DNA of 64,000 nt from Streptomyces sp. NBC_00554. Its GTDB lineage: Bacteria; Actinomycetota; Actinomycetes; Streptomycetales; Streptomycetaceae. The position numbers and the translations under genes are program-made. The notes beneath the pieces were generated by a model that was not told the origin of the DNA, did no database searches, and was given only the letters and a program-made list of their open reading frames with translations. The first letter of the stretch is position 1; each line of letters opens with the position of its first letter. The DNA is taken from assembly GCF_041431135.1 (NCBI RefSeq), contig NZ_CP107799.1:868001-932000 (forward strand), read 5' to 3'. Below are positions 8,853 to 17,657 of this stretch, in pieces.

Positions 8853-10073
8853 ATGAGCAGTGGGGCAGATGCGGAGCGCGGCTCGGGCGACGGCTGGACC
8901 AGACGCCGTTTCGTCGGCACGCTGACGGGGGCCGCAGCGGTGACGACGGTCGCGGCACCGGCCGCTCCCAGGACGGTACCGCCGGCGGACCCCGTCAGAG
9001 CGCCGACGACCGGAACCTCCCCGTCGCCCACCGGCCGCTCCAGCACCCGCCCGCTGCTCCTCGGGACGTACACCTCGGTCGAGGGCGGCGGAAAGGGCAT
9101 CGGCCTGGCCACGTACGACTCGACGACGGGCCAGGTCACCGGTACGGGCGCCGTCATCACCGGCGTCGGCGACCCCTCGTACCTCGCACCGCATCCGGAC
9201 GGCCGCACGCTGTACGCCGTCGACGAGCGGGAAGAGGGCGGAGTGACGGCCGTACGCCTCGCGGAGAACGCGGTTCTGGGCAGGCGCGGCACCGGTGGCT
9301 CGAGCCCGTGCCATGTGTCCGTGCATCCGAGCGGGCGCTGGCTGCTGAGCGCCAACTACGGGTCGGGCAGCGTGGCCGTGCATCCCATCGACAGCTCGGG
9401 GGCGCTCGGCGAGCACACCGCCGTCGTCACGCACTCGAGCCCGGCGCCCGGCCCGGGTCAACAGGGGCCGCACGCCCACCAGTTCATCACGAGCCCCGAC
9501 GGCGGCCATGTGCTGGCCGTCGACCTGGGCACCGACACCGTCTACACCTACCGCCTGGACGAGTCCACGGGCACGCTCACCGAGGACTCCCAGGCGCATA
9601 CGCGTCCGGGTGCGGGGCCGCGCCATCTCACCTTCCACCCCGGCGGCCGCTTCGCGTATCTCGCCAACGAGGTCGACAACACGGTCGCGGTCTGCGCCTA
9701 CGACCCGGCCACCGGGCGGCTCACGCCGGGCGATCCGCAGTCCACGGGTACGGGTGGGGGCACGAGTTACCCGGCGCAGATCCTGGTGACCTCGAACGGG
9801 TCGTACGCCTATCTCGCCAACCGGGGCCACAACAGCCTGACGCGCTACGCGATCGAGGCGGACGGCGCCCGCCTGAAGCTCCTGGACACAGTGCCGGTCG
9901 GCGGTGACTTCCCCCGTCACATCGCCTTCTCCCCTGACGGGAAGCTGCTGTTCGCGGCGAACCAGCGGTCGAGCACGGTCAGCGTCTTCCACGTCGACGT
10001 CAGCAGCGGTGAACTCCGGCTCGCGGGCGAGCCGTTCGCCTCACCCGTCGCCGTCTGCGCGGTGCCGCTGTAG
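8853..10073 (+). CDS. TAT-exported lactonase-family seven-bladed beta-propeller protein
   Basis: A 406-residue member of the lactonase family (YbhE/6-phosphogluconolactonase-like fold). The N terminus carries a twin-arginine signal (WTRRRFVGTLTGAAAVTT) followed by an Ala-rich stretch, so the protein is exported folded. Propeller repeats such as 'SPCHVSVHPSGRWLLSANYGSGSVAVHPI' and 'GPHAHQFITSPDGGHVLAVDLGTDTVYTY' are clear. The start at 8853 has a GAGGTG ribosome site and puts the Tat motif about 17 residues in; an upstream ATG at 8811 lacks one. The exported location argues against a role in the pentose-phosphate pathway. The last 33 bases overlap the end of the opposite DUF2470 gene. Confidence 0.9.
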   Translation: MSSGADAERGSGDGWTRRRFVGTLTGAAAVTTVAAPAAPRTVPPADPVRAPTTGTSPSPTGRSSTRPLLLGTYTSVEGGGKGIGLATYDSTTGQVTGTGAVITGVGDPSYLAPHPDGRTLYAVDEREEGGVTAVRLAENAVLGRRGTGGSSPCHVSVHPSGRWLLSANYGSGSVAVHPIDSSGALGEHTAVVTHSSPAPGPGQQGPHAHQFITSPDGGHVLAVDLGTDTVYTYRLDESTGTLTEDSQAHTRPGAGPRHLTFHPGGRFAYLANEVDNTVAVCAYDPATGRLTPGDPQSTGTGGGTSYPAQILVTSNGSYAYLANRGHNSLTRYAIEADGARLKLLDTVPVGGDFPRHIAFSPDGKLLFAANQRSSTVSVFHVDVSSGELRLAGEPFASPVAVCAVPL

Positions 10074-10766
10074 CGCGCGGGGGCAGGACGCGGAGCTCGC
10101 CTGGCTGAGCAGGACGTGCATCCGCTCGGTGAGCTGCGCGACCGTGTCGGCGGGCTTGTGGAAGGGCAGGCGTACGTCACCGTTGCCGCGCGCCCGCTCG
10201 ATGCGCAGGGTGAGTCCGTGCCGGTCGACGGCGAGCGGCTGGACGCGCACCGCGCCGTGCAGGCTGTCCGGTTCGACGAGTCGGGTCAGCCGCTCGATGG
10301 CGTCCGGGTGGGCGTCGGCGAGGTGGGTGAGCAGCGCGGACTCGGCCGTGGCGAGGGGGTCGGACTCGGCTTCGGCCAGCTCGTCGAGATCGACCACGAC
10401 CGTCCCCGACGGCTGGCGGAGCACCGCGCGCGTCGGGTGGAAGGCGAGATGTCCGTCCTCGGGGGCGAACCAGCCGGCGAGCCACAGCCGGGCGCGGATC
10501 CGGTTCCGTACGGGCACGGGCGCGACATCGGCGAACTCCAGGACGGCGGACGGCTCTCCGCGCGGCGCGCAGATCGCGGCCGTGAGCAGTGAGCTGTCCT
10601 CGGGCACGTGCAGGAGAACCCTGCCGTCCGCGGTCACGGTGTGCGCGCCGACGAACTCCTCGCGACCGCCCTCCGCGGTCACCGCGCAGGACCATGCCGC
10701 GGCGAGCACCGAGCGCGCTCGCTCCGCCGCGGCAGGCGCGGCCGTCCAGGTGTGACGGTCACCCAT
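10041..10766 (-). CDS. DUF2470-domain protein, iron-regulated, heme-utilisation-like
   Basis: A 241-residue protein. The C-terminal region (about 150-225, 'LLTHLADAHPDAIERLTRLVEPDSLHGAVRVQPLAVDRHGLTLRI') matches DUF2470, which is found at the C terminus of heme-degrading/heme-binding FMN-split-barrel proteins. The N-terminal part resembles a degenerate split-barrel. The start ATG at 10766 is preceded by a strong AAGGAGGAG ribosome site. A near-consensus DmdR/IdeR iron box lies immediately upstream, so iron repression of a heme-iron role is well supported by context. Its 3' end overlaps the lactonase gene. Confidence 0.85.
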   Translation of the reverse strand: MGDRHTWTAAPAAAERARSVLAAAWSCAVTAEGGREEFVGAHTVTADGRVLLHVPEDSSLLTAAICAPRGEPSAVLEFADVAPVPVRNRIRARLWLAGWFAPEDGHLAFHPTRAVLRQPSGTVVVDLDELAEAESDPLATAESALLTHLADAHPDAIERLTRLVEPDSLHGAVRVQPLAVDRHGLTLRIERARGNGDVRLPFHKPADTVAQLTERMHVLLSQASSASCPRALQRHRADGDG

Positions 10767-10777
10767 CAGACTCCTCC

Positions 10778-10796
10778 TTAGGTAAGGCTTGCCTAA
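10778..10796. promoter_or_regulatory. Iron box (DmdR/IdeR operator)
   Basis: TTAGGTAAGGCTTGCCTAA matches the 19-bp actinobacterial iron-box consensus at 18 of 19 positions allowing for A/T ambiguity. It begins one base beyond the ribosome site of the DUF2470 gene. DmdR1 with ferrous iron would block transcription here. Confidence 0.85.
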
Positions 10797-10895
10797 CCTA
10801 TCGAAGATCCGGGTGTACGCCAACCACACTCGCCATCCTTTGAGAACCCTTTCTCACGCGAACAACGCTTTGACGCGCGGCGACCGAGGCCGGCC

Positions 10896-11504
10896 TCAGG
10901 GCGCGATCGCGCCCAGCAGCGCCCGTGCGCACAGATCGCGCACCTGCTCCCGGGTCAGCTCCGAGCCCCTCAGCCATTCCAGACAGACGGCCGTGGTGAA
11001 GGCCAGCCAGCCGCGCACGGCCATTCTCAGCTCGGGCTGCTCCTCGGGCGCCCGGCCGATCTCCGGGTCGGCGGCGAGCGCCGCCAGGATCTGCCGCTCC
11101 TGCGCGGCCAGCGCCTGCCGATAGACCTTCCGCACGGCCTGGTCGCCCGCCGCGTCGGCACGGTGGAAAGCGCGGAAGCCGTGCGCGTGCCGCTCGACAT
11201 AGCCGAGGAAGGTGTCGAGGCCGTCGCCGAGTTGCTCGCGCACCGGGATCCCGGGCACCGCCGCCGTCAACCGCAGCATCCGCCTGCTCTCGCGCTCGAC
11301 GACGGCCGCGAAGAAGTCCCGTTTGGTCGGGAAGTAGTGGTAGAGCAGCCCGCGGGAGACTCCGGCGATCTCGGCGACCTGCTCGATCCACACCTCGTCG
11401 TACGGGCTCTCCGAGAACAGGCACGCACCGACCGAGAGAAGCTGCTCCCGGCGCTCCTCGGTGCTGAGACGACGGCGTACCCGCTCGCCCTGGTTCCCGG
11501 CCAT
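10896..11504 (-). CDS. TetR-family regulator of the adjacent P450 gene
   Basis: A 202-residue regulator with a helix-turn-helix at about residues 35-70 ('VWIEQVAEIAGVSRGLLYHYFPTKRDFF'). It is divergent from the P450 gene with 108 bp between the starts. There is no ribosome site, and a possible -10 (TAAAGT on the minus strand) is only 7-8 bases from the ATG, so the message may be leaderless. Divergent TetR next to a CYP102-like P450 is a known arrangement for fatty-acid-responsive control. Confidence 0.9.
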   Translation of the reverse strand: MAGNQGERVRRRLSTEERREQLLSVGACLFSESPYDEVWIEQVAEIAGVSRGLLYHYFPTKRDFFAAVVERESRRMLRLTAAVPGIPVREQLGDGLDTFLGYVERHAHGFRAFHRADAAGDQAVRKVYRQALAAQERQILAALAADPEIGRAPEEQPELRMAVRGWLAFTTAVCLEWLRGSELTREQVRDLCARALLGAIAP

Positions 11505-11517
11505 GCCAGCACTTTAC

Positions 11518-11575
11518 TTGACGTCGGTTCAACAACGGGACCACACTGAAATCCGCTATTGAACTGGCGTATAAC
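11518..11575. promoter_or_regulatory. Candidate TetR operator half-sites and P450 promoter
   Basis: CGTCGGTTCAA (11522-11532) and the inverted TTGAACTGGCG (11559-11569) match at 9 of 11 positions and are 26 bp apart. TATAAC (11570-11575) is a good -10 for the P450 gene, with a weak CTGAAA -35 18 bases upstream. The pair would bracket the promoter. Confidence 0.45.
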
Positions 11576-11612
11576 AGACTCAACCTGCCGCAGACACAAG
11601 GGAGATGGCGTC

Positions 11613-13136
11613 ATGGTGGAGACGACAGCGGCCGCGCTGCCCAAGGGATTCCGCAGTGCGGAGCTGGGCTGGCCCGAGCTGCACCGCATTCCGCATCCAC
11701 CGCGCCGGATCCCGCTGATCGGTGACGCGATCGGCGCCAACATCCGTACGCCCATCCAGGATTCGCTGCGGCTCGGCCGGCAGCTCGGGCCGATCTTCCG
11801 GCGCAAGGCGTTCGGCAAGGAGATCGTGTTCGTGTGGGGCGCGGATCTCGCGGCCGAGCTGGCGGACGAGTCGCGGTTCGCGAAGCATGTGGGCCTCGGG
11901 GTCGCCAACCTGCGGCCGGTCGCCGGGGACGGGCTGTTCACGGCGTACAACCACGAGCCGAACTGGCAGCTGGCGCACGACGTGCTGGCTCCGGGTTTCA
12001 GCCGTGAGGCCATGGAGGGCTACCACCCGATGATGCTCGACGTGACCGAGCGGCTGATGGACCGCTGGGACGGGGAGCGGACGGCGGGGCGGGCGGTGGA
12101 CGTGCCGGGCGACATGACGAAACTGACGCTGGAGACGATCGCGCGGACCGGCTTCGGCCACGACTTCGGCTCCTTCGAACGCTCCCGGCCGCATCCCTTC
12201 GTGAACGCGATGGTGGGCACGCTGACCTATGCGCAGCGCCTCAACTCCGTCCCTGCGCCCCTGGCGCCGCTACTGCTCCGCGACGCCGCACGCCGCAACG
12301 AGGCCGACATGGCGTATCTCAATCGCACGGTCGACGCCGTGGTGGCGGACCGTCAGTCCTCAAGCGGCGAAGGGGACTTGCTCGACCGCATGCTGGAGAC
12401 CGCGCACCCGGAGACCGGGGAGCGGCTGGCGCCGGAGAACATCCGCCGCCAGGTCATCACGTTCCTGATCGCGGGCCACGAGACCACCTCGGGCGCCCTC
12501 TCCTTCGCCCTGCACTACCTCTCCCGGCACCCGGAGGTCGCCGCCCGCGCCCGGGCCGAGGTGGACCGCGTGTGGGGCGACACCGCCCGGCCCGGCTACG
12601 ACCAGGTCGCCAAACTCCGGTACGTGCGCCGGGTTCTCGACGAGTCGCTACGACTGTGGCCGACGGCGCCCGCCTTCGCGCGCGAGGCCCGGCAGGACAC
12701 CGTGCTCGGCGGCGTCCACCCCATGCGGCAGGGCGCGTGGGCACTGGTCCTGACCGCGATGCTGCACCGGGATCCGGACGTCTGGGGCGCGGATCCCGAG
12801 GAGTTCGACCCGGAGCGCTTCGACGCGAAGGCCGTACGGTCCCGGCCCGCGCACACCTTCAAACCGTTCGGCACCGGGGCGCGGGCGTGCATCGGCCGCC
12901 AGTTCGCGCTGCACGAGGCGACGCTGGTGCTGGGACTGCTGCTGCGCCGCTACGAGCTGCGGCCCGACCCCGGCTACCAGCTCCGCGTGGCCGAGCGGCT
13001 GACGCTGATACCGGAGGGGCTGCGGCTGCATCTCGAAGGCCGCGCCCGCACCGGACTCAGTGCTGAGCCGCCCAGTGGCCCGGGCGGGCGAGTGACTCGG
13101 GCAGCTTCGTCCCGGCGCTGCTCCGGGCCGCGTTGA
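11613..13136 (+). CDS. Cytochrome P450, CYP102B-like heme domain without reductase
   Basis: A 507-residue P450. Visible motifs are the oxygen-binding I-helix AGHETTSG (about 288-295), the ExxR helix ESLR, and the heme loop [14 protein letters not shown] with Cys426 as thiolate ligand. The run '[21 protein letters not shown]' after the cysteine is the signature of CYP102-type fatty-acid hydroxylases, which are usually fused to a flavin reductase. Here the protein stops after the heme domain, as in the CYP102B1 type of Streptomyces. It would need separate ferredoxin or flavodoxin partners, none of which is in the window. The last 80 bases overlap the 3' end of the opposite gene. The start has an AAGGGAG site. 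Confidence 0.93.
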   Translation: MVETTAAALPKGFRSAELGWPELHRIPHPPRRIPLIGDAIGANIRTPIQDSLRLGRQLGPIFRRKAFGKEIVFVWGADLAAELADESRFAKHVGLGVANLRPVAGDGLFTAYNHEPNWQLAHDVLAPGFSREAMEGYHPMMLDVTERLMDRWDGERTAGRAVDVPGDMTKLTLETIARTGFGHDFGSFERSRPHPFVNAMVGTLTYAQRLNSVPAPLAPLLLRDAARRNEADMAYLNRTVDAVVADRQSSSGEGDLLDRMLETAHPETGERLAPENIRRQVITFLIAGHETTSGALSFALHYLSRHPEVAARARAEVDRVWGDTARPGYDQVAKLRYVRRVLDESLRLWPTAPAFAREARQDTVLGGVHPMRQGAWALVLTAMLHRDPDVWGADPEEFDPERFDAKAVRSRPAHTFKPFGTGARACIGRQFALHEATLVLGLLLRRYELRPDPGYQLRVAERLTLIPEGLRLHLEGRARTGLSAEPPSGPGGRVTRAASSRRCSGPR

Positions 13137-13902
13137 CCTGTGGCTGGGTCAGGAAGAAGGCGCCGGTCAGGTCGGCGTCCGTGAGGTCGGTGTCGCGCAG
13201 GTCGGCGCCGATCAGGTCCGCACCGCGCAGATCGGCTCCGGTCAGGTCGGCGGCGATGAGGTAGGCGCCGCGCAGGTTGGCACCCCGGAGGTCGGCCCCC
13301 TTCAGTCGGGCGCCCATCAGGTCGGCGCCCCGGCGGTCCTTCTTCTTTCCCCGGCCGACTCCCGCGCGCATGAGTTCGCTGGTCCGCAGGAGCAGCGTGT
13401 TGACCTCCTGCCGGTGCGCGCCCACGTCCAACTCGCCCAGTTCATCGGGGGTTCGGAGGGTGAGCCGCTCGGTCTTGTCGAGCGCCCGGCGGAGGTCGGC
13501 GTGGAGCGGCTGGGCGGCCGGCAGCGTCAGGGCCTCCGCGAGATACCAGAGCAGTTCGTGGAGCTGGCGCACGACCGGCAAGACCTCGAACATCTGCCGG
13601 GCCTCTTCACGGGTCCCCGAGCGCCAGTCCCGGCCGCCGAAGGTGACCTGCGAGACCTTCTGCCCGGCGCCGAAGCAGTCGTACACCGTGCAGCCCGTGA
13701 AGCCCTTCTGCCGCAGTTCCGTGTGGATACCGCATCGGGAGTCGGTCCGCAGGTTCGGGCACGGCTTCCCGGCGTCCTTGTCGATCGCGAAATCGGTCGA
13801 GCGGGTGAAGGGCAGCGCGACACAGCAGAGCCCGAAGCACTCACCGCAGTCGGCTCGCAGTTCAAGGCGCCGGTCCTGGACTGTCCCGCTGTTCTCTTGC
13901 AT
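13057..13902 (-). CDS. Pentapeptide-repeat protein with N-terminal cysteine cluster
   Basis: A 281-residue protein with two parts. The N-terminal 75 residues carry CGECFGLCC (C19, C22, C26, C27) and later cysteines in '[15 protein letters not shown]' and '[11 protein letters not shown]', resembling a YkgJ-type zinc/iron-binding cluster. After a helical middle, residues about 190-255 form roughly 12 pentapeptide repeats of the A(D/N)LxG type (right-handed quadrilateral beta helix). Pentapeptide repeats can mimic DNA or act as scaffolds; the metal-cluster fusion suggests a sensor or scaffold, but no function is proven. It is convergent with the P450 and overlaps its end by 80 bp. Confidence 0.9.
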   Translation of the reverse strand: MQENSGTVQDRRLELRADCGECFGLCCVALPFTRSTDFAIDKDAGKPCPNLRTDSRCGIHTELRQKGFTGCTVYDCFGAGQKVSQVTFGGRDWRSGTREEARQMFEVLPVVRQLHELLWYLAEALTLPAAQPLHADLRRALDKTERLTLRTPDELGELDVGAHRQEVNTLLLRTSELMRAGVGRGKKKDRRGADLMGARLKGADLRGANLRGAYLIAADLTGADLRGADLIGADLRDTDLTDADLTGAFFLTQPQVNAARSSAGTKLPESLARPGHWAAQH

Positions 13903-13951
13903 GGCCCCAGCCTACTGAGCTGCGGAGAAAGGTGGCCTGGACCCTCATCGA

Positions 13952-13966
13952 ACCGATCGGTACCAT
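13952..13966 (+). promoter_or_regulatory. Palindrome and -10 in front of TetR gene
   Basis: ACCGATCGGT (13952-13961) is a perfect 10-bp palindrome and runs into TACCAT (13961-13966), a fair -10 only 7 bases from the ATG. It is probably the autoregulatory site of the following TetR gene, with a very short or absent leader. Confidence 0.5.
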
Positions 13967-13973
13967 CTCATCC

Positions 13974-14564
13974 ATGCCTGTACCCAGGGGGACGTCCCTC
14001 GACCCGGAGCGCACCCGCACGACGCTCCTCACGGCGGCGACCGAGATCCTCTACGAGCGCGGACTCGACGGAGTCGGAGTGGCCGAGCTGTGCCGTGCCG
14101 TCGGCGCGTCCAAGGAGACGCTGTACCGCCATTTCGGCTCCAAGGACGGCCTCATCGAGGCGGTGCTCGACGCCCGCAGTGACCGTGTCGTGCGCTGGAT
14201 CACCGAAGCGGTCGAAGCGGCAGGCCCCGACCCGGCCGCCCAACTCACGGCACTCTTCCGCGCGTTGGGCGACTGGTACGAGGAACCCGGCTTCCGGGGG
14301 TGCGCGATCGTCAACGCGGCCACCCAGCGGCACGTCCCGCCGGCCCGCGCCGTCGCCGACCGCCATCTCGCCCGCTACCGGAAACTTCTCACGGGCATCG
14401 CCGAGCGCGCGGGCGCACCCGAACCGGCCCTCCTCGGAAGGCAGTTGCTGATCCTCCTCGAAGGCGCCACGGTCGTCGCCGACCACCACGACCCGGACGG
14501 CCACGCCGCCCAGGACGCCCGACTCGCGGCACTGGCCCTCCTCGACCGATCGACGCAGAGGTGA
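13974..14564 (+). CDS. TetR-family regulator
   Basis: A 196-residue regulator with helix-turn-helix at about residues 28-60 ('LDGVGVAELCRAVGASKETLYRHFGSKDGLI') and a C-terminal domain containing 'WYEEPGFRGCAIVNAATQ', typical of the AcrR-like TetR subgroup. The ATG at 13974 is chosen because the family starts there and the promoter lies just upstream. Its stop overlaps the GTG of the serine hydrolase gene, so the two form an operon. Confidence 0.88.
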   Translation: MPVPRGTSLDPERTRTTLLTAATEILYERGLDGVGVAELCRAVGASKETLYRHFGSKDGLIEAVLDARSDRVVRWITEAVEAAGPDPAAQLTALFRALGDWYEEPGFRGCAIVNAATQRHVPPARAVADRHLARYRKLLTGIAERAGAPEPALLGRQLLILLEGATVVADHHDPDGHAAQDARLAALALLDRSTQR

Positions 14565-15733
14565 CGCCAGAGGTGACCACGGACATCCAGGGCTTCACGG
14601 CACCCGGCTTCGAGGCGGTCTCCGAGGTCTTCGCCCGCAACTTCAAGGAGTACGAGGAGACGGGCGCCGCCTTCGCCGCGTACCGGGACGGCCGGCTCGT
14701 CGTCGACCTGTGGGGCGGTATCGCCGACCCGGACACCGGCCGTCCCTGGCGAGCCGACACGCTGCAACTGGTCTTCTCCGGCGCCAAGGGCCTGACCGCC
14801 GCCTGTGTGCTCCTGCTGGTCGAGCGCGGGCTGCTGGACCTGGACGCTCCTGCCGCCCACTACTGGCCGGAGTTCGCGGCGGCGGGCAAGGGCGGGATCA
14901 CGGTCGCCGAGATCATGTCGCATCAGGCTCGGCTGCCAGGCGTCCAAGTCCCCTTCGATAACACGGAGTTCCTCGACCCCGAGCACATGGCCGGGCTGCT
15001 CGCCGCGCAGGCACCGGCGGACGATCCCCGCGCCGCGTTCATGTATCACGCGCTGACGTACGGCTGGCTGGCGGGCGAGTTGATACGCCGGGTCGACGGA
15101 AGGAGTGCCGGGGCCTTCTTCGCCGAGGAGTTCGCGGGTCCGCTCGGACTGGACGTCTGGCTCGGGCTCCCGGACGAGGAACACCACCGGGTCGCCACCA
15201 CGCTCGCGGGACACGGCGTACTGCTGCCGCCGACCGACGACACCCACCCGCCCGACGACGGCGACCCCCTGCGCACTCTGACCCGCAATCCGCTCGCCGC
15301 GGCGGACGCACCCGCCCTCTGGAACAGCGCCGCCTTCCGACGCGCCGAAGTCCCCGCCGTGGGCGCACATGTGACGGCCCGTTCGATGGCCTGCTTCTAC
15401 GCCTGCCTCGCCCGGGGTGGCGAACTGGACGGCGTACGCGTGCTCGGCGAACGGACCGTGGCGTCAGCGAGGCGTGAACTGCGGTCCGGTACCGAGCCGT
15501 TGTGGGGCAGCCCGATGGCGTACGGAACGGGGTTCGAGCTGGGGACCGAGCTGGGTCTCCTCGGACCTGCGCCGGATGCGTTCGGGCATGCCGGGGCCTG
15601 GGGATCACGCCATGGCGCCTGGCCCGCCGACCGCGTCGGGTTCTCGTACGCGATGAACGAGACGCGCGCCCAGTGGCCGGACCGGCGACCTCTCGATCTG
15701 CTGGGCGCGCTGCACGAGGCGCTGGGACACTGA
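14561..15733 (+). CDS. Beta-lactamase-fold serine hydrolase (family VIII esterase-like)
   Basis: About 390 residues, class C beta-lactamase/EstB fold. The catalytic S-x-x-K tetrad is visible as SGAK in 'LQLVFSGAKGLTAACVLLLVE', the tyrosine in 'YHALTYGWLAGELIRRVDG', and the third motif appears as GHAG in 'FGHAGAWGSRHGAW' instead of KTG, as in esterases rather than antibiotic-degrading lactamases. Start is GTG at 14561 (GTGA overlap with the TetR stop) or GTG at 14573, which has better ribosome-site spacing. No signal peptide, so probably an intracellular esterase. Substrate unknown. Confidence 0.88.
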   Translation: MTPEVTTDIQGFTAPGFEAVSEVFARNFKEYEETGAAFAAYRDGRLVVDLWGGIADPDTGRPWRADTLQLVFSGAKGLTAACVLLLVERGLLDLDAPAAHYWPEFAAAGKGGITVAEIMSHQARLPGVQVPFDNTEFLDPEHMAGLLAAQAPADDPRAAFMYHALTYGWLAGELIRRVDGRSAGAFFAEEFAGPLGLDVWLGLPDEEHHRVATTLAGHGVLLPPTDDTHPPDDGDPLRTLTRNPLAAADAPALWNSAAFRRAEVPAVGAHVTARSMACFYACLARGGELDGVRVLGERTVASARRELRSGTEPLWGSPMAYGTGFELGTELGLLGPAPDAFGHAGAWGSRHGAWPADRVGFSYAMNETRAQWPDRRPLDLLGALHEALGH

Positions 15734-15783
15734 CCTCCGCGTGTCTATGGAGGTTTTCGCACGGACCCGGTATCGAGGCGGTC

Positions 15784-16659
15784 ATGGACGACACACGCCT
15801 CCCCGGCCTTCCCGCTCCTCCCCCGCTGGGCGCGAGTGCGCTGCCGCCCGGGACGTACGACGGCTCGCTCGTCCTGGTCACCGGTGGCGGCACCGGGCTC
15901 GGCAAGGCGATCGCGGCGGAGTTCGCGCGGCTCGGCGCCAATCTGGTGATCGCCAGCCGCGGTGAGGAGCATCTGCGTTCCGCACAGAAGGAGTTGGCGG
16001 CATCGGGCACGCGGGTGACCACGGCCGTGTGCGACATACGGGACCCTGAGCTCATCGCCGACATGTTCGACGCCTGTGGCCTGCCGGACGTCCTGGTCAA
16101 CAACGCCGCCGCCAACTTCCCCGTGCCCGCAGAGGAGATGTCCCCGAACGCCTGGCGGGCGGTCGTCGACATCACGCTCACCGGCACGTTTCTGATGACC
16201 CGTGAGTTCGGCCGGCGTCATCTGGCCGCGGGCACCCCCGGCTCGATCATCAACGTCGGTGCGTCGTACGCCTGGACGGGCGGCCCCGGTTTCGCCCACA
16301 GCGCGGCGGCCAAGGCCGGCGTACGCAACCTGGTGGAGACGCTGGCCGTGGAGTGGGGGCCGTACGGCATCCAGGTCAACGGGCTGGTGCCCGGGCTGAT
16401 GCCGCACGAGGACATGACCGCCGACATCCGCGGCAACCTGGACCGGACCGACGCGCACGACACCCGTCAGCCCGCCCTCCGGGTCGGAGCGCCGCGCGAA
16501 CTCGGCTGGGCCGCCACCTTCCTGGCTTCCCCCTACGCTCGTTTCATCACCGGCCACACGCTGGTGGTGGACGGCGCGAACTGGCAGCGCAGGGGGCTCG
16601 TCAGCCCGCAGGTGGTGCCGGTGAGGGAGCAGATGGGGCGGGGCCCCTTCACCGACTGA
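15784..16659 (+). CDS. SDR oxidoreductase of the 2,4-dienoyl-CoA reductase type
   Basis: A 291-residue short-chain dehydrogenase. The cofactor motif is TGGGTGLG (about residues 39-46). The stretch 'NNAAANFPVPAEEMSPNAWRAVVDITLTGTF' closely follows the pattern of 2,4-dienoyl-CoA reductases. The classical YxxxK is replaced by S-A-A-A-K in 'HSAAAKAG', so the usual tyrosine is serine, again as in dienoyl-CoA reductases. It would use NADPH to reduce unsaturated acyl-CoA intermediates in beta-oxidation; an enoyl-CoA hydratase gene lies 1 kb away. The ATG at 15784 has a GAGG ribosome site. Confidence 0.87.
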   Translation: MDDTRLPGLPAPPPLGASALPPGTYDGSLVLVTGGGTGLGKAIAAEFARLGANLVIASRGEEHLRSAQKELAASGTRVTTAVCDIRDPELIADMFDACGLPDVLVNNAAANFPVPAEEMSPNAWRAVVDITLTGTFLMTREFGRRHLAAGTPGSIINVGASYAWTGGPGFAHSAAAKAGVRNLVETLAVEWGPYGIQVNGLVPGLMPHEDMTADIRGNLDRTDAHDTRQPALRVGAPRELGWAATFLASPYARFITGHTLVVDGANWQRRGLVSPQVVPVREQMGRGPFTD

Positions 16660-16712
16660 CCCCTTCACCGGCTGACCTTTTCGGCGGCGCACCGCGCGGA
16701 CGGTGGACTCCC

Positions 16713-17606
16713 TCAGTCCCGGATCTCCGGGATGTCGAGCCGTGCGAGCCGCTCGGGGTCGGCCAGGATGTACATCGCGACGATCTTCCCGTCGGTGACG
16801 GTGAACCCCAGGACCGACATCGGCCGGCCGTCGAGTGTCGCGACCGCGCCCATCGCGCCGTTGACGAGCACGAGCCGGGAGGACATCGAGAACTGCTGGA
16901 AGAGCAGGGCCTGTTGAGCCACGGCCGCCGCACCGCGCACCACCTTGGACGCGGCCGCGCCGCCGACCAGTGCGCCGGAGTCGGCACGGAGCACGATCTC
17001 CGGGTCGAGGACCGAGACCAGAGCCTCGAAGTCCCCGCCGCGCGAGGCCGCCAGGAACGCGTCGACCACCTGGCGCTGACGGCCGATGTCGGGGTCGGGA
17101 GCCGGGGCGGCGCCCTGCACCCGGCGGCGCGCCCGGCTGGCGAGCTGGCGGGTCGCGGCCGGGGAACGGCCCACAACGGTCGCGATGTCGTCGAAGGGCA
17201 CCGCGAACATGTCGTGCAGTACGAACGCGAGCCGCTCGGCGGGCTCCAGCGTCTCCAGCACCACGAGGAGGGCGAGCCCCACCGAATCGGCGAGCAGCAC
17301 CTCCTGCTCGGGATCGATCCGGTCCAGCGGGCTGATGACCGGGTCGGGGACGTAGTAGGCGTCCATGGGCTCCTCACGGCGCGAGGCGCGCGAGCGCAGC
17401 ATGTCCAGGCACACCCGGCCGACCACCGTCGTGAGCCAGCCCGCGAGGTTCCTGACCTCGTCGGCGTCGCTGCGGCTGAGCTTCAGCCAGGCTTCCTGGA
17501 CCGCGTCCTCCGCCTCGCTCAGCGAGCCGAGCATCCGGTAGGCCACGGCCCTCAAGTGGCCGCGGTTCTCCTCGAACCGGTCCGCGAGCAGTTCCTTCTC
17601 GGTCAT
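16713..17606 (-). CDS. sigJ: ECF41-type RNA polymerase sigma factor (SigJ-like)
   Basis: A 297-residue ECF sigma factor. Region 2 is at about residues 10-80 ('HLRAVAYRMLGSLSEAEDAVQEAWLKL'), region 4 at 110-165 ('LEPAERLAFVLHDMFAVPFDDIATVVGRSPAATRQLASRARRRV'). The C-terminal SnoaL-like domain (about 175-290), ending with 'DGKIVAMYILADPERL', marks ECF41; it both restrains and stimulates the sigma factor. The linker motif appears as YYVPDPV in place of the usual WLPEP. ECF41 genes are usually next to a carboxymuconolactone-decarboxylase or oxidoreductase target; the neighbouring SDR or hydratase may play that role. A GGAGG ribosome site supports the start. Confidence 0.93.
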   Translation of the reverse strand: MTEKELLADRFEENRGHLRAVAYRMLGSLSEAEDAVQEAWLKLSRSDADEVRNLAGWLTTVVGRVCLDMLRSRASRREEPMDAYYVPDPVISPLDRIDPEQEVLLADSVGLALLVVLETLEPAERLAFVLHDMFAVPFDDIATVVGRSPAATRQLASRARRRVQGAAPAPDPDIGRQRQVVDAFLAASRGGDFEALVSVLDPEIVLRADSGALVGGAAASKVVRGAAAVAQQALLFQQFSMSSRLVLVNGAMGAVATLDGRPMSVLGFTVTDGKIVAMYILADPERLARLDIPEIRD

Positions 17607-17631
17607 CAGGCCCCCATACCTCCGACGTGTC

Positions 17632-17645
17632 GATCAGGACTGATC
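17632..17645. promoter_or_regulatory. 14-bp palindrome upstream of sigma factor gene
   Basis: GATCAG-GA-CTGATC lies 26 bp before the sigma factor start and directly beyond the hydratase stop. It may be an operator or a small hairpin; no function is established. Confidence 0.35.
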
Positions 17646-17657
17646 AAAACACGCCGG

